A stretch of 64,000 nt of DNA, taken from Rhynchopus sp. YZ270_cl-10. Its lineage: Eukaryota; Euglenozoa; Diplonemea; Diplonemida; Diplonemidae. The first letter of the stretch is position 1; every line of letters starts with the position of its first letter. Positions 54,411 through 64,000 of the stretch are shown in pieces. The notes below the pieces were generated by a model. The model worked only from the letters and a program-made list of their open reading frames with translations, was not told where the DNA came from and did no database searches. The position numbers and the translations under genes are program-made. The stretch is taken from the NCBI GenBank assembly GCA_964035575.1, contig OZ037919.1, positions 1,175,389 to 1,239,388 of the forward strand, in the 5' to 3' direction.

Positions 54411-54621
54411 ACTAGAAGAAAGCTCGCTAAAATGTAGGAGGCTGGTGTGGTTGTGAACAGAATTTTTTTTTTATTGTATGAAGGTTTTGCATTTTTACAA
54501 ATGTGAAAGCCGAAAAAATTGAATAGAAAAATGAATTGAACTTGGCTCACCCCTCATTTCTCTTTTCATAGCATTTGTGTACTCACACACCAAAAACAGG
54601 TGAACTATTTCTCAAAAAACT

Positions 54622-55186
54622 ATGAACACCATGAAGATTAAGCGGAAGCCAGTGCCCTTTGTGCAGAAGAAAGATGCACCAAGCATGTTGCCGGTGTTCA
54701 ATGTGCAGGATCAAGCTCCTCATGAGAGTGAGGAATTGCCACCAATTCCAGTGTGCTCCCAGAAGAAGGAGACAGTACTAACGAAGGTACAGGAGCAAGG
54801 CGTTAAAACAGAGGAGCAAACTCAGAAGGAATCTGTGCTTCCGTCAGAACAGGCCGCAGCATTGGAAATTCCTGTTTCTGCAGAAAGCTTTTCCTCAGTG
54901 ACTGAAGAGCTGAAAGAGGTGAAACAGACTGTCTCAGATCTCAAGAAACAGCTGAACGAAGTGTTCCTTCTGTGTCAGGACATGAAAAAGGTATGTATCA
55001 ACTTTTCAAGTATCACTTTCAACAACTCAAACTCAACAGGAGCTAGACAGAAAGAGAAAGCGCGAAGCAGCAGAAGACGAAAAAATGGAAAAGACGTGTT
55101 ATGCTCACGAATGCTCTAGTACTTGGAGGGGAAGGGAATTTCAACACAAAGGTGCTCTTTTCCAGCACAATAAAGCACATCATTAG
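54622..55186 (+). CDS. small spliced gene: coiled-coil and C2H2 zinc-finger protein (171 aa)
   Basis: Exon 1 (54,622-54,990) encodes an acidic/polar N-terminus and a coiled coil (VTEELKEVKQTVSDLKKQL). A 49-nt intron (54,991-55,039, GTATGT...CAACAG, phase 0) joins it to exon 2 (55,040-55,186). The coiled coil then continues (ELDRKRKREAAEDEKM) into a C2H2-like finger: CYAHEC, then ALFQHNKAHH. The splice is supported because heptads continue across it and the new frame creates a zinc finger; unspliced, the frame ends in a basic run without structure. The gene lies about 0.45 kb upstream of the Helitron ORF, same strand, so it may be a Helitron accessory gene or a host gene. The function is unknown. 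Confidence 0.6.
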
Positions 55187-55592
55187 AGAATAATTTATTT
55201 TTTTTTTCGTTTGGGGGTATTTCTTATCGCAGAGAATGTGCAAATTACTTCTTCCTGCGCAAAAATATGGGTTCCCCTTTTTTATATGCACATGCAGATT
55301 GGTTTTAATTTTGTCAAAATTTTCAAGATCATTTTTTAATTATTTTTTTTTGAAAACTTAGTTGTGAGACTTTTTTATTTTCCTTCTTGAAAACGCAAAA
55401 CTTTCTCCCACCCACCATTTTATATTTTCTACAATACAATTTCTAGCAATTTATCACAACTATTCAAAACTCACATAACAGTGGTCTGGGTACTTTACTT
55501 TTTGCAAAAAAAATGAAAAGACAACGAAGCGAGGAAAGATCTGATGATGGGCACACTAAGAAGAAGGCTAATACAAAGACAACAGAAGCTGA
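55187..55592. other. AT-rich spacer upstream of the Helitron ORF
   Basis: T-rich with no gene body. A short frame from ATG 55,513 encodes a basic N-terminus (MKRQRSEERSDDGHTKKKAN) and runs into the Helitron region in a different frame; it may be the original Helitron N-terminus separated by an indel. Confidence 0.4.
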
Positions 55593-55637
55593 AGAGGGAA
55601 ACACTTCCCAAAACGAAAGAGAGATGATGAGGGATTT

Positions 55638-58600
55638 ATGTGCGACCATTGTGGCTCATACTTTACACATGAAAAGCAGAGCAAGAATCACAAACAGACA
55701 AAGAAGTGCAAAGAAACTTGCCCAAAGTGCCGAGTGAGGTTTCCGTCTAAGAATGCTAGATACAAACACCAAAAGACCTGTGCAGGAGAATGTCAGACAG
55801 CCCCACCCCAGAAGAAACCCAAGATGGAAGCTGATAAAAAAAATAACCGTTTTACATGTTCGCAATGTGATGCTTCGTACAAAAATGTATGGAAACTAAA
55901 TGAGCACCTTGAAAAATGTGTGAAGGTGTGCATATTGTGTAGACGGGAGTGTGAAGAAAACCATATGTGCTTAGGGAAGATCTGCTGTCAGCACTGTGGT
56001 GAAGAGTTTGATGATGTGAAAAACCTTACTGCACATGAGGCTACATGCAAAACACAATGCCAGTATTGCTATTATCAATTTACAGATATGAGATCACTCC
56101 AAAATCATACACCATTCTGCATCCGGTTCAGAGTTCTGAACGGAAAGTCCCGCTATAAGTCCGACATATTTCTCCAAGCAGATGAGGCTACATTAGCACT
56201 TCCGCACCACAAAACGAATTCTTCTACACCTGCAGAGTCCGCTTTAATTGCAGCTGCATTGTGTTTGACAGCAGCAGAATTGCCAAGAGCTCTTCACATG
56301 GACGGCAGCCCATTATCCTCCTGGACGTTTCATACAGCAGAAATGTTTCGCGTTTCTGGGCAGAAGACTTCTGCACGACCTCACTATGCCACACAGCAGA
56401 ATCTGATAAAGTTCCAAATTGTTCTGCTGTGGTGTCATAAGAATGTGCATTTGCTGCGATCAGAACCACCAGAGGACAAAGGATACACATTCAAAGACTG
56501 CTTCATGTATATAATGAAGAAAAGGTGGGACATCAGAATGTATAAGGCACTAAGAACAAATAGAGACCCTATCTACACCAGCCTTGATGAGCTTGAGGAG
56601 GTCCGGGTAAAGCTGAATTTACTTCAGAATGATGCTTGCTTTACTGCACTGAGGGACGTAGATCCACACTCGAATATGATGTTTGACCCAAGTTGTCCAG
56701 AGGAGGCACGATCCATATGGAGTGCACGCCAAATTAGAAGCCTGAAGGATCTCACGAAAAATGAGCACGACCTGATGGAGGAGCTTGAGGAGGAACTTTC
56801 CGACTGTAATTTTGAGCAGGACCTTGCTTTAGAGGTGGAAGAACTTTCCGGTGCTTTGCTTGAAGAATCACGCTTCCTTTTGGAAAACTTCTCCAGCATC
56901 CTGGAACAGAAAAAAGATGAGCTATCCAAAAAGCTACAAAGCAAGGGGATCAGGAATATTTTCACCTATAAGCACAAAGGGGCTGCGCTTCCGGAGGAGG
57001 TTGACGACAACACAGAAAAACACTCCTGTGGAAGGATGGATCGGCGGTGTAAGCATTGTGCTGCGTTGCTTTTTCCTGGAGAGACATCAAGAATATGCTG
57101 CACTGGTGGGAAGGTATCACTGCCTCAGATCAAAATCCTCAACGAAGAGCATCTTTCCCTCCTCAAGGACAAACAATACAAAAAATTCGCAATGATTCTC
57201 AATGCGCACTTCGCCATGGTTGAGGGCAAAATGCGCCGTGACAGCCGTGTGCCAAATACAGGAATAGCCGCAGTGTCAGTAGAAGGGAGGGGAATGAAGA
57301 AGTACACTTTTTCAGACACTGATGTTGCAGAGTCGTGGTTTGCTGATCCTAATAACCACAAAAGCATGACTGGTGAAATCCTCCCAGAAAACCTGAGGCA
57401 ACTTGCTGAAATATGTCATATTCTGCTGGGAAACAATGCATTTGCTTCCCAATTTAAAACAATTGCCCAGCAGTATAAGGGGAAGGAGGATGAGCTGAAA
57501 AAGCTTAAAATCGACTTCAACGAAGTGCTGAAAAGCAAGACTGGCACTGAATACACCACCGATGAGGCAAAGGGGGCTGTTAAGCTGTTCTACACCATCA
57601 ATGAAGACGCACCTGCAGAGCGCAGATTTACAGTCTACCCCTTATTTACGTCAGCTGATAATAACAGGGGGAAGGATGCCAAGTGGAACTCACCAGTCAT
57701 CATCGATGACTTTAACCAGCTCTATGAGCTATTGGCATACCCATTGCAATTTTTGTATCCCACCGAGCATGATGGATTCCGACTCAAAATGCCTCACAGA
57801 ATTGTAGTTCCAGCTGCCGCAACTGCTGACAGTGATGATGAAGATTCAGATTCTACAAACCAAAACAGAAATGAAAATAATACAAATGGTGAAGAAAATG
57901 ACGACAACATGCAGGATGATGACATGAAGAAAGAAGATTTAAAAAATAGAACCCTACCTGCACACGACGAAAATATGGACGAAGACGTGCACGAAGAAAC
58001 TGTAGAAGAATGCGACGGTGCAGAAGCAGACAACGCTCAGGACGCAATGCTAGAGGTTCTAAGAAACGCTAATAACCTTGAAGACACAACACCCTCTTCA
58101 ACATTCGTTTCTGCAAAGCAGTATGCCGCATACCAGATGCATCACCGCCCGAACGAAGACAAAGATGAGCTCTCCTACAAGACTCTCACACAACAATTTT
58201 TTATAGACTTAGCAATGCGCAGCATTTATCAGCGTCTGAAGTACCACATTGTTGGAAGGGGGATGGGGTATGCACAAAAAAAGGATATTGTGTCTGGGAA
58301 GCAGATTCCGCCAACAAATGAGATCTCAATGCCGACATCATTCGAGAGAGGAATGCCAGCGCGTGCGCAGCTGCTGAATGATACCCTTTCTATCTACGCA
58401 AAGTATGGCAAGGCCGACTACTTTCTAACAATGACCTGCAACCCAATGTGGGAGGAGATTCAGTCGAACCTTCTGCAAAATGAAACAGCACTTGACAGAC
58501 CGGATCTGGTTCACAGAGTATTCGACCTCAAGGTGAAGGAGCTTGTGAATGACATCCGCAAAAAAAATGTTCTTGGTGAGAACATTGCAATGGTGATGGT

Positions 58601-59328
58601 AACAGAGTACCAGAAGAGGGGGCTCCCTCATTGCCACGCGATATTGTGGAACAATAAAAAAACGTCACCAAAGGACCCTTTCAATGTGGACCACGTGGTG
58701 CATGCTGAGATTCCGAACCATGAAACCCATCCAAAGCTGTACAGAGCCGTCAGTGAGTACGTCATGCACACTGACTGCCTTAGGAACAGAGCCTCACCCT
58801 GCCTCCAGAGGGGGAAGGATGGCAAATGCCACTGCAAGTCCAACTTCCCCAAGGACTTCAGCCACAGCACAGGAATCCAACGCGATGGCTATGCAGACGT
58901 CCGAAGAAGGGATGATGGAAGACTGTCATACGTGGATCCAGACGTTGTGAAGAGATGGAAGGACAAATACAAAGGGGAAACCACACATCCAAATCAGAGG
59001 AGCAACAGGTGGGTCGTTCCATACAATGCCTATCTTCTCCTGAGATACCAATGTCACATAAATGTTGAGGCAGTGCGCGGGATTCTAGCTGCAAAATACC
59101 TTTTCAAATACTTGTTCAAGGGGGAGAAGGAGGTTGAGGGCGAGATCAAGGAAGATAAGGAGACAAAGAAGACAGAATCAACTGCAGGGGAAGCACCTAA
59201 AGACATCTCACCACCAACATCCAAAAAAAAGGCTCCAGACATCCACAGGTGGCTGAAGGCGCATTGTATGACTGCTGCTGATGCATGTGGATACCTCATT
59301 TCTACCAAAATGGTGAGGATATACCCAC
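55638..59328 (+). CDS. Helitron replication initiator (Rep), truncated before the helicase
   Basis: About 1,230 aa up to the satellite array. The N-terminus has five C2H2/C2HC-type fingers (CDHCGSYFTHEKQ..., CPKCRVRF, CSQCDASY, CQHCGEEF, CQYCYYQF). An acidic Asp/Glu/Asn-rich linker lies near 730-800. The Helitron-like N/Rep domain follows: FLTMTCNPMW, the metal-binding HUH motif GLPHCHAILW (His998, His1000) and the two catalytic tyrosines in AAKYLFKYLFKG (Tyr1154, Tyr1158). These residues nick and join DNA in rolling-circle transposition. The Pif1-type helicase that normally follows is missing: the frame enters GCAAACCC repeats at 59,329 and reads on as 8-aa repeats to 63,959. The start at 55,638 is the first Met in this frame, which is open from 55,593; ATG 55,513 in another frame would need a one-base indel. 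Confidence 0.85.
55638..59328 (+). mobile_element. partial Helitron
   Basis: Identified from its Rep gene. Neither the 5' TC terminus nor the 3' hairpin-CTRR end can be assigned; the 3' half has been replaced by the octamer array. Confidence 0.75.
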
Positions 59329-62300
59329 AAACCCGCAAACCCGCAAACCCGCAAACCCGCAAACCCGCAAACCCGCAAACCCGCAAACCCGCAAACCCGC
59401 AAACCCGCAAACCCGCAAACCCGCAAACCCGCAAACCCGCAAACCCGCAAACCCGCAAACCCGCAAACCCGCAAACCCGCAAACCCGCAAACCCGCAAAC
59501 CCGCAAACCCGCAAACCCGCAAACCCGCAAACCCGCAAACCCGCAAACCCGCAAACCCGCAAACCCGCAAACCCGCAAACCCGCAAACCCGCAAACCCGC
59601 AAACCCGCAAACCCGCAAACCCGCAAACCCGCAAACCCGCAAACCCGCAAACCCGCAAACCCGCAAACCCGCAAACCCGCAAACCCGCAAACCCGCAAAC
59701 CCGCAAACCCGCAAACCCGCAAACCCGCAAACCCGCAAACCCGCAAACCCGCAAACCCGCAAACCCGCAAACCCGCAAACCCGCAAACCCGCAAACCCGC
59801 AAACCCGCAAACCCGCAAACCCGCAAACCCGCAAACCCGCAAACCCGCAAACCCGCAAACCCGCAAACCCGCAAACCCGCAAACCCGCAAACCCGCAAAC
59901 CCGCAAACCCGCAAACCCGCAAACCCGCAAACCCGCAAACCCGCAAACCCGCAAACCCGCAAACCCGCAAACCCGCAAACCCGCAAACCCGCAAACCCGC
60001 AAACCCGCAAACCCGCAAACCCGCAAACCCGCAAACCCGCAAACCCGCAAACCCGCAAACCCGCAAACCCGCAAACCCGCAAACCCGCAAACCCGCAAAC
60101 CCGCAAACCCGCAAACCCGCAAACCCGCAAACCCGCAAACCCGCAAACCCGCAAACCCGCAAACCCGCAAACCCGCAAACCCGCAAACCCGCAAACCCGC
60201 AAACCCGCAAACCCGCAAACCCGCAAACCCGCAAACCCGCAAACCCGCAAACCCGCAAACCCGCAAACCCGCAAACCCGCAAACCCGCAAACCCGCAAAC
60301 CCGCAAACCCGCAAACCCGCAAACCCGCAAACCCGCAAACCCGCAAACCCGCAAACCCGCAAACCCGCAAACCCGCAAACCCGCAAACCCGCAAACCCGC
60401 AAACCCGCAAACCCGCAAACCCGCAAACCCGCAAACCCGCAAACCCGCAAACCCGCAAACCCGCAAACCCGCAAACCCGCAAACCCGCAAACCCGCAAAC
60501 CCGCAAACCCGCAAACCCGCAAACCCGCAAACCCGCAAACCCGCAAACCCGCAAACCCGCAAACCCGCAAACCCGCAAACCCGCAAACCCGCAAACCCGC
60601 AAACCCGCAAACCCGCAAACCCGCAAACCCGCAAACCCGCAAACCCGCAAACCCGCAAACCCGCAAACCCGCAAACCCGCAAACCCGCAAACCCGCAAAC
60701 CCGCAAACCCGCAAACCCGCAAACCCGCAAACCCGCAAACCCGCAAACCCGCAAACCCGCAAACCCGCAAACCCGCAAACCCGCAAACCCGCAAACCCGC
60801 AAACCCGCAAACCCGCAAACCCGCAAACCCGCAAACCCGCAAACCCGCAAACCCGCAAACCCGCAAACCCGCAAACCCGCAAACCCGCAAACCCGCAAAC
60901 CCGCAAACCCGCAAACCCGCAAACCCGCAAACCCGCAAACCCGCAAACCCGCAAACCCGCAAACCCGCAAACCCGCAAACCCGCAAACCCGCAAACCCGC
61001 AAACCCGCAAACCCGCAAACCCGCAAACCCGCAAACCCGCAAACCCGCAAACCCGCAAACCCGCAAACCCGCAAACCCGCAAACCCGCAAACCCGCAAAC
61101 CCGCAAACCCGCAAACCCGCAAACCCGCAAACCCGCAAACCCGCAAACCCGCAAACCCGCAAACCCGCAAACCCGCAAACCCGCAAACCCGCAAACCCGC
61201 AAACCCGCAAACCCGCAAACCCGCAAACCCGCAAACCCGCAAACCCGCAAACCCGCAAACCCGCAAACCCGCAAACCCGCAAACCCGCAAACCCGCAAAC
61301 CCGCAAACCCGCAAACCCGCAAACCCGCAAACCCGCAAACCCGCAAACCCGCAAACCCGCAAACCCGCAAACCCGCAAACCCGCAAACCCGCAAACCCGC
61401 AAACCCGCAAACCCGCAAACCCGCAAACCCGCAAACCCGCAAACCCGCAAACCCGCAAACCCGCAAACCCGCAAACCCGCAAACCCGCAAACCCGCAAAC
61501 CCGCAAACCCGCAAACCCGCAAACCCGCAAACCCGCAAACCCGCAAACCCGCAAACCCGCAAACCCGCAAACCCGCAAACCCGCAAACCCGCAAACCCGC
61601 AAACCCGCAAACCCGCAAACCCGCAAACCCGCAAACCCGCAAACCCGCAAACCCGCAAACCCGCAAACCCGCAAACCCGCAAACCCGCAAACCCGCAAAC
61701 CCGCAAACCCGCAAACCCGCAAACCCGCAAACCCGCAAACCCGCAAACCCGCAAACCCGCAAACCCGCAAACCCGCAAACCCGCAAACCCGCAAACCCGC
61801 AAACCCGCAAACCCGCAAACCCGCAAACCCGCAAACCCGCAAACCCGCAAACCCGCAAACCCGCAAACCCGCAAACCCGCAAACCCGCAAACCCGCAAAC
61901 CCGCAAACCCGCAAACCCGCAAACCCGCAAACCCGCAAACCCGCAAACCCGCAAACCCGCAAACCCGCAAACCCGCAAACCCGCAAACCCGCAAACCCGC
62001 AAACCCGCAAACCCGCAAACCCGCAAACCCGCAAACCCGCAAACCCGCAAACCCGCAAACCCGCAAACCCGCAAACCCGCAAACCCGCAAACCCGCAAAC
62101 CCGCAAACCCGCAAACCCGCAAACCCGCAAACCCGCAAACCCGCAAACCCGCAAACCCGCAAACCCGCAAACCCGCAAACCCGCAAACCCGCAAACCCGC
62201 AAACCCGCAAACCCGCAAACCCGCAAACCCGCAAACCCGCAAACCCGCAAACCCGCAAACCCGCAAACCCGCAAACCCGCAAACCCGCAAACCCGCAAAC

Positions 62301-63789
62301 CCGCAAACCCGCAAACCCGCAAACCCGCAAACCCGCAAACCCGCAAACCCGCAAACCCGCAAACCCGCAAACCCGCAAACCCGCAAACCCGCAAACCCGC
62401 AAACCCGCAAACCCGCAAACCCGCAAACCCGCAAACCCGCAAACCCGCAAACCCGCAAACCCGCAAACCCGCAAACCCGCAAACCCGCAAACCCGCAAAC
62501 CCGCAAACCCGCAAACCCGCAAACCCGCAAACCCGCAAACCCGCAAACCCGCAAACCCGCAAACCCGCAAACCCGCAAACCCGCAAACCCGCAAACCCGC
62601 AAACCCGCAAACCCGCAAACCCGCAAACCCGCAAACCCGCAAACCCGCAAACCCGCAAACCCGCAAACCCGCAAACCCGCAAACCCGCAAACCCGCAAAC
62701 CCGCAAACCCGCAAACCCGCAAACCCGCAAACCCGCAAACCCGCAAACCCGCAAACCCGCAAACCCGCAAACCCGCAAACCCGCAAACCCGCAAACCCGC
62801 AAACCCGCAAACCCGCAAACCCGCAAACCCGCAAACCCGCAAACCCGCAAACCCGCAAACCCGCAAACCCGCAAACCCGCAAACCCGCAAACCCGCAAAC
62901 CCGCAAACCCGCAAACCCGCAAACCCGCAAACCCGCAAACCCGCAAACCCGCAAACCCGCAAACCCGCAAACCCGCAAACCCGCAAACCCGCAAACCCGC
63001 AAACCCGCAAACCCGCAAACCCGCAAACCCGCAAACCCGCAAACCCGCAAACCCGCAAACCCGCAAACCCGCAAACCCGCAAACCCGCAAACCCGCAAAC
63101 CCGCAAACCCGCAAACCCGCAAACCCGCAAACCCGCAAACCCGCAAACCCGCAAACCCGCAAACCCGCAAACCCGCAAACCCGCAAACCCGCAAACCCGC
63201 AAACCCGCAAACCCGCAAACCCGCAAACCCGCAAACCCGCAAACCCGCAAACCCGCAAACCCGCAAACCCGCAAACCCGCAAACCCGCAAACCCGCAAAC
63301 CCGCAAACCCGCAAACCCGCAAACCCGCAAACCCGCAAACCCGCAAACCCGCAAACCCGCAAACCCGCAAACCCGCAAACCCGCAAACCCGCAAACCCGC
63401 AAACCCGCAAACCCGCAAACCCGCAAACCCGCAAACCCGCAAACCCGCAAACCCGCAAACCCGCAAACCCGCAAACCCGCAAACCCGCAAACCCGCAAAC
63501 CCGCAAACCCGCAAACCCGCAAACCCGCAAACCCGCAAACCCGCAAACCCGCAAACCCGCAAACCCGCAAACCCGCAAACCCGCAAACCCGCAAACCCGC
63601 AAACCCGCAAACCCGCAAACCCGCAAACCCGCAAACCCGCAAACCCGCAAACCCGCAAACCCGCAAACCCGCAAACCCGCAAACCCGCAAACCCGCAAAC
63701 CCGCAAACCCGCAAACCCGCAAACCCGCAAACCCGCAAACCCGCAAACCCGCAAACCCGCAAACCCGCAAACCCGCAAACCCGCAAACC
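59329..63789. repeat. 4.46-kb perfect octamer array, GCAAACCC / GGGTTTGC, about 557 units
   Basis: Uninterrupted 8-bp repeat. Reading frames on both strands are open because 24 bp encode 8 aa without a stop; they are not genes. The minus strand is G-rich with GGG tracts every 8 bases, satisfying the usual G-quadruplex spacing. The repeat looks telomere-like, but on the + strand it is C-rich, so it cannot be the terminal telomere of sequence lying to its left. Confidence 0.98.
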
Positions 63790-64000
63790 ACCGCAGAACC
63801 CAAACCGCAAACCTCGCAAAACCGCACCGCAAACCCCAACCGCAAACCCGCAAACCCGCAATACCGCAAAACCCGCAAAACCCGCAAACCGAAAACCCCG
63901 CAAAACCCGCAAACCCAGAACCCGCAAAACCCAAACCCGTAAACCCGCAAACCCGCTAAACCCGCAACCCCAACCCGCAAACCCGCATACCCACCCAAAA
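63790..64000. repeat. degenerate end of the octamer array
   Basis: Same repeat with frequent one- and two-base insertions, deletions and substitutions (CCACCGCAGAACCC, CCTCGCAAAACCGC and similar). The abrupt change from perfect to indel-rich repeats suggests either unpolished long-read sequence at a contig edge or a genuinely diverged array margin. Confidence 0.85.

Noticed and set aside
59054-63998. Long minus-strand ORFs encoding thousands of GLRVCGFA-type residues
   Set aside because: Pure translation of the 8-bp satellite; no frame contains a stop, so the ORFs carry no evidence of coding.
59329-64000. Terminal telomere healing a broken Helitron
   Set aside because: A right-end telomere must be G-rich on the + strand; this array is C-rich, so simple telomere addition at this break does not fit.

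Overview
This window is nuclear DNA of a unicellular eukaryote. The evidence is a truncated eukaryotic 18S rRNA 5' domain (minus strand, about 34,589-34,963), ADF/cofilin, a HAMP/cyclase-type receptor, GT-AG introns of 49 and 122 nt inferred in two genes, poly(A)-tailed non-LTR retrotransposons and a Helitron. Genes are GC-rich and nearly intronless in AT-rich, T-tract-rich spacers. I cannot name the lineage; aligning the 18S fragment would help most.

Left part (1-30.4 kb), mostly host genes. Three tandem paralogs (1,320-8,453) encode about 500-aa, probably N-myristoylated proteins built of four divergent repeats carrying a K-L-K-G-x-P-W type motif. Recurring upstream blocks link them to an ADF/cofilin gene (9,343-9,977) and a decayed ADF copy (6,465-6,791). 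Two almost identical secreted subtilisin-WD40 fusion proteases follow (10,332-12,620 and 18,735-21,023); the similarity stops close to both ends of the CDS. Between them lie two TIR elements with clear target-site duplications: 14,246-16,130 (9-bp TSD) and 16,325-17,026 (8-bp TSD, hAT-like). Next are a membrane receptor with HAMP and a degenerate class III cyclase domain (24,095-26,677) and a secreted coiled-coil protein ending in two copies of a YadA-head-like beta-roll (27,882-30,401).

Right part (30.4-64 kb), repeat-dominated and subtelomere-like. It holds duplicated AT-rich blocks, the 18S/ETS fragment, a 13-bp satellite (about 55 units), and a head-to-tail array of three copies of one RLE-type non-LTR retrotransposon: two identically 5'-truncated and one long, with two OTU-like protease domains around the RT. 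A small spliced zinc-finger gene and a Helitron replication protein follow; the Helitron ORF runs into about 557 perfect copies of the octamer GCAAACCC before its helicase domain.

The most interesting thread is the octamer GCAAACCC/GGGTTTGC. It flanks the retrotransposon array on both sides in the same orientation, sits as a 52-bp insertion in one of two duplicated blocks, and forms the 4.46-kb array at the right. I infer that it is a telomere-like or satellite repeat and may be the integration target of the retrotransposon. On the + strand the array is C-rich, which is the wrong polarity for a right-hand chromosome end.
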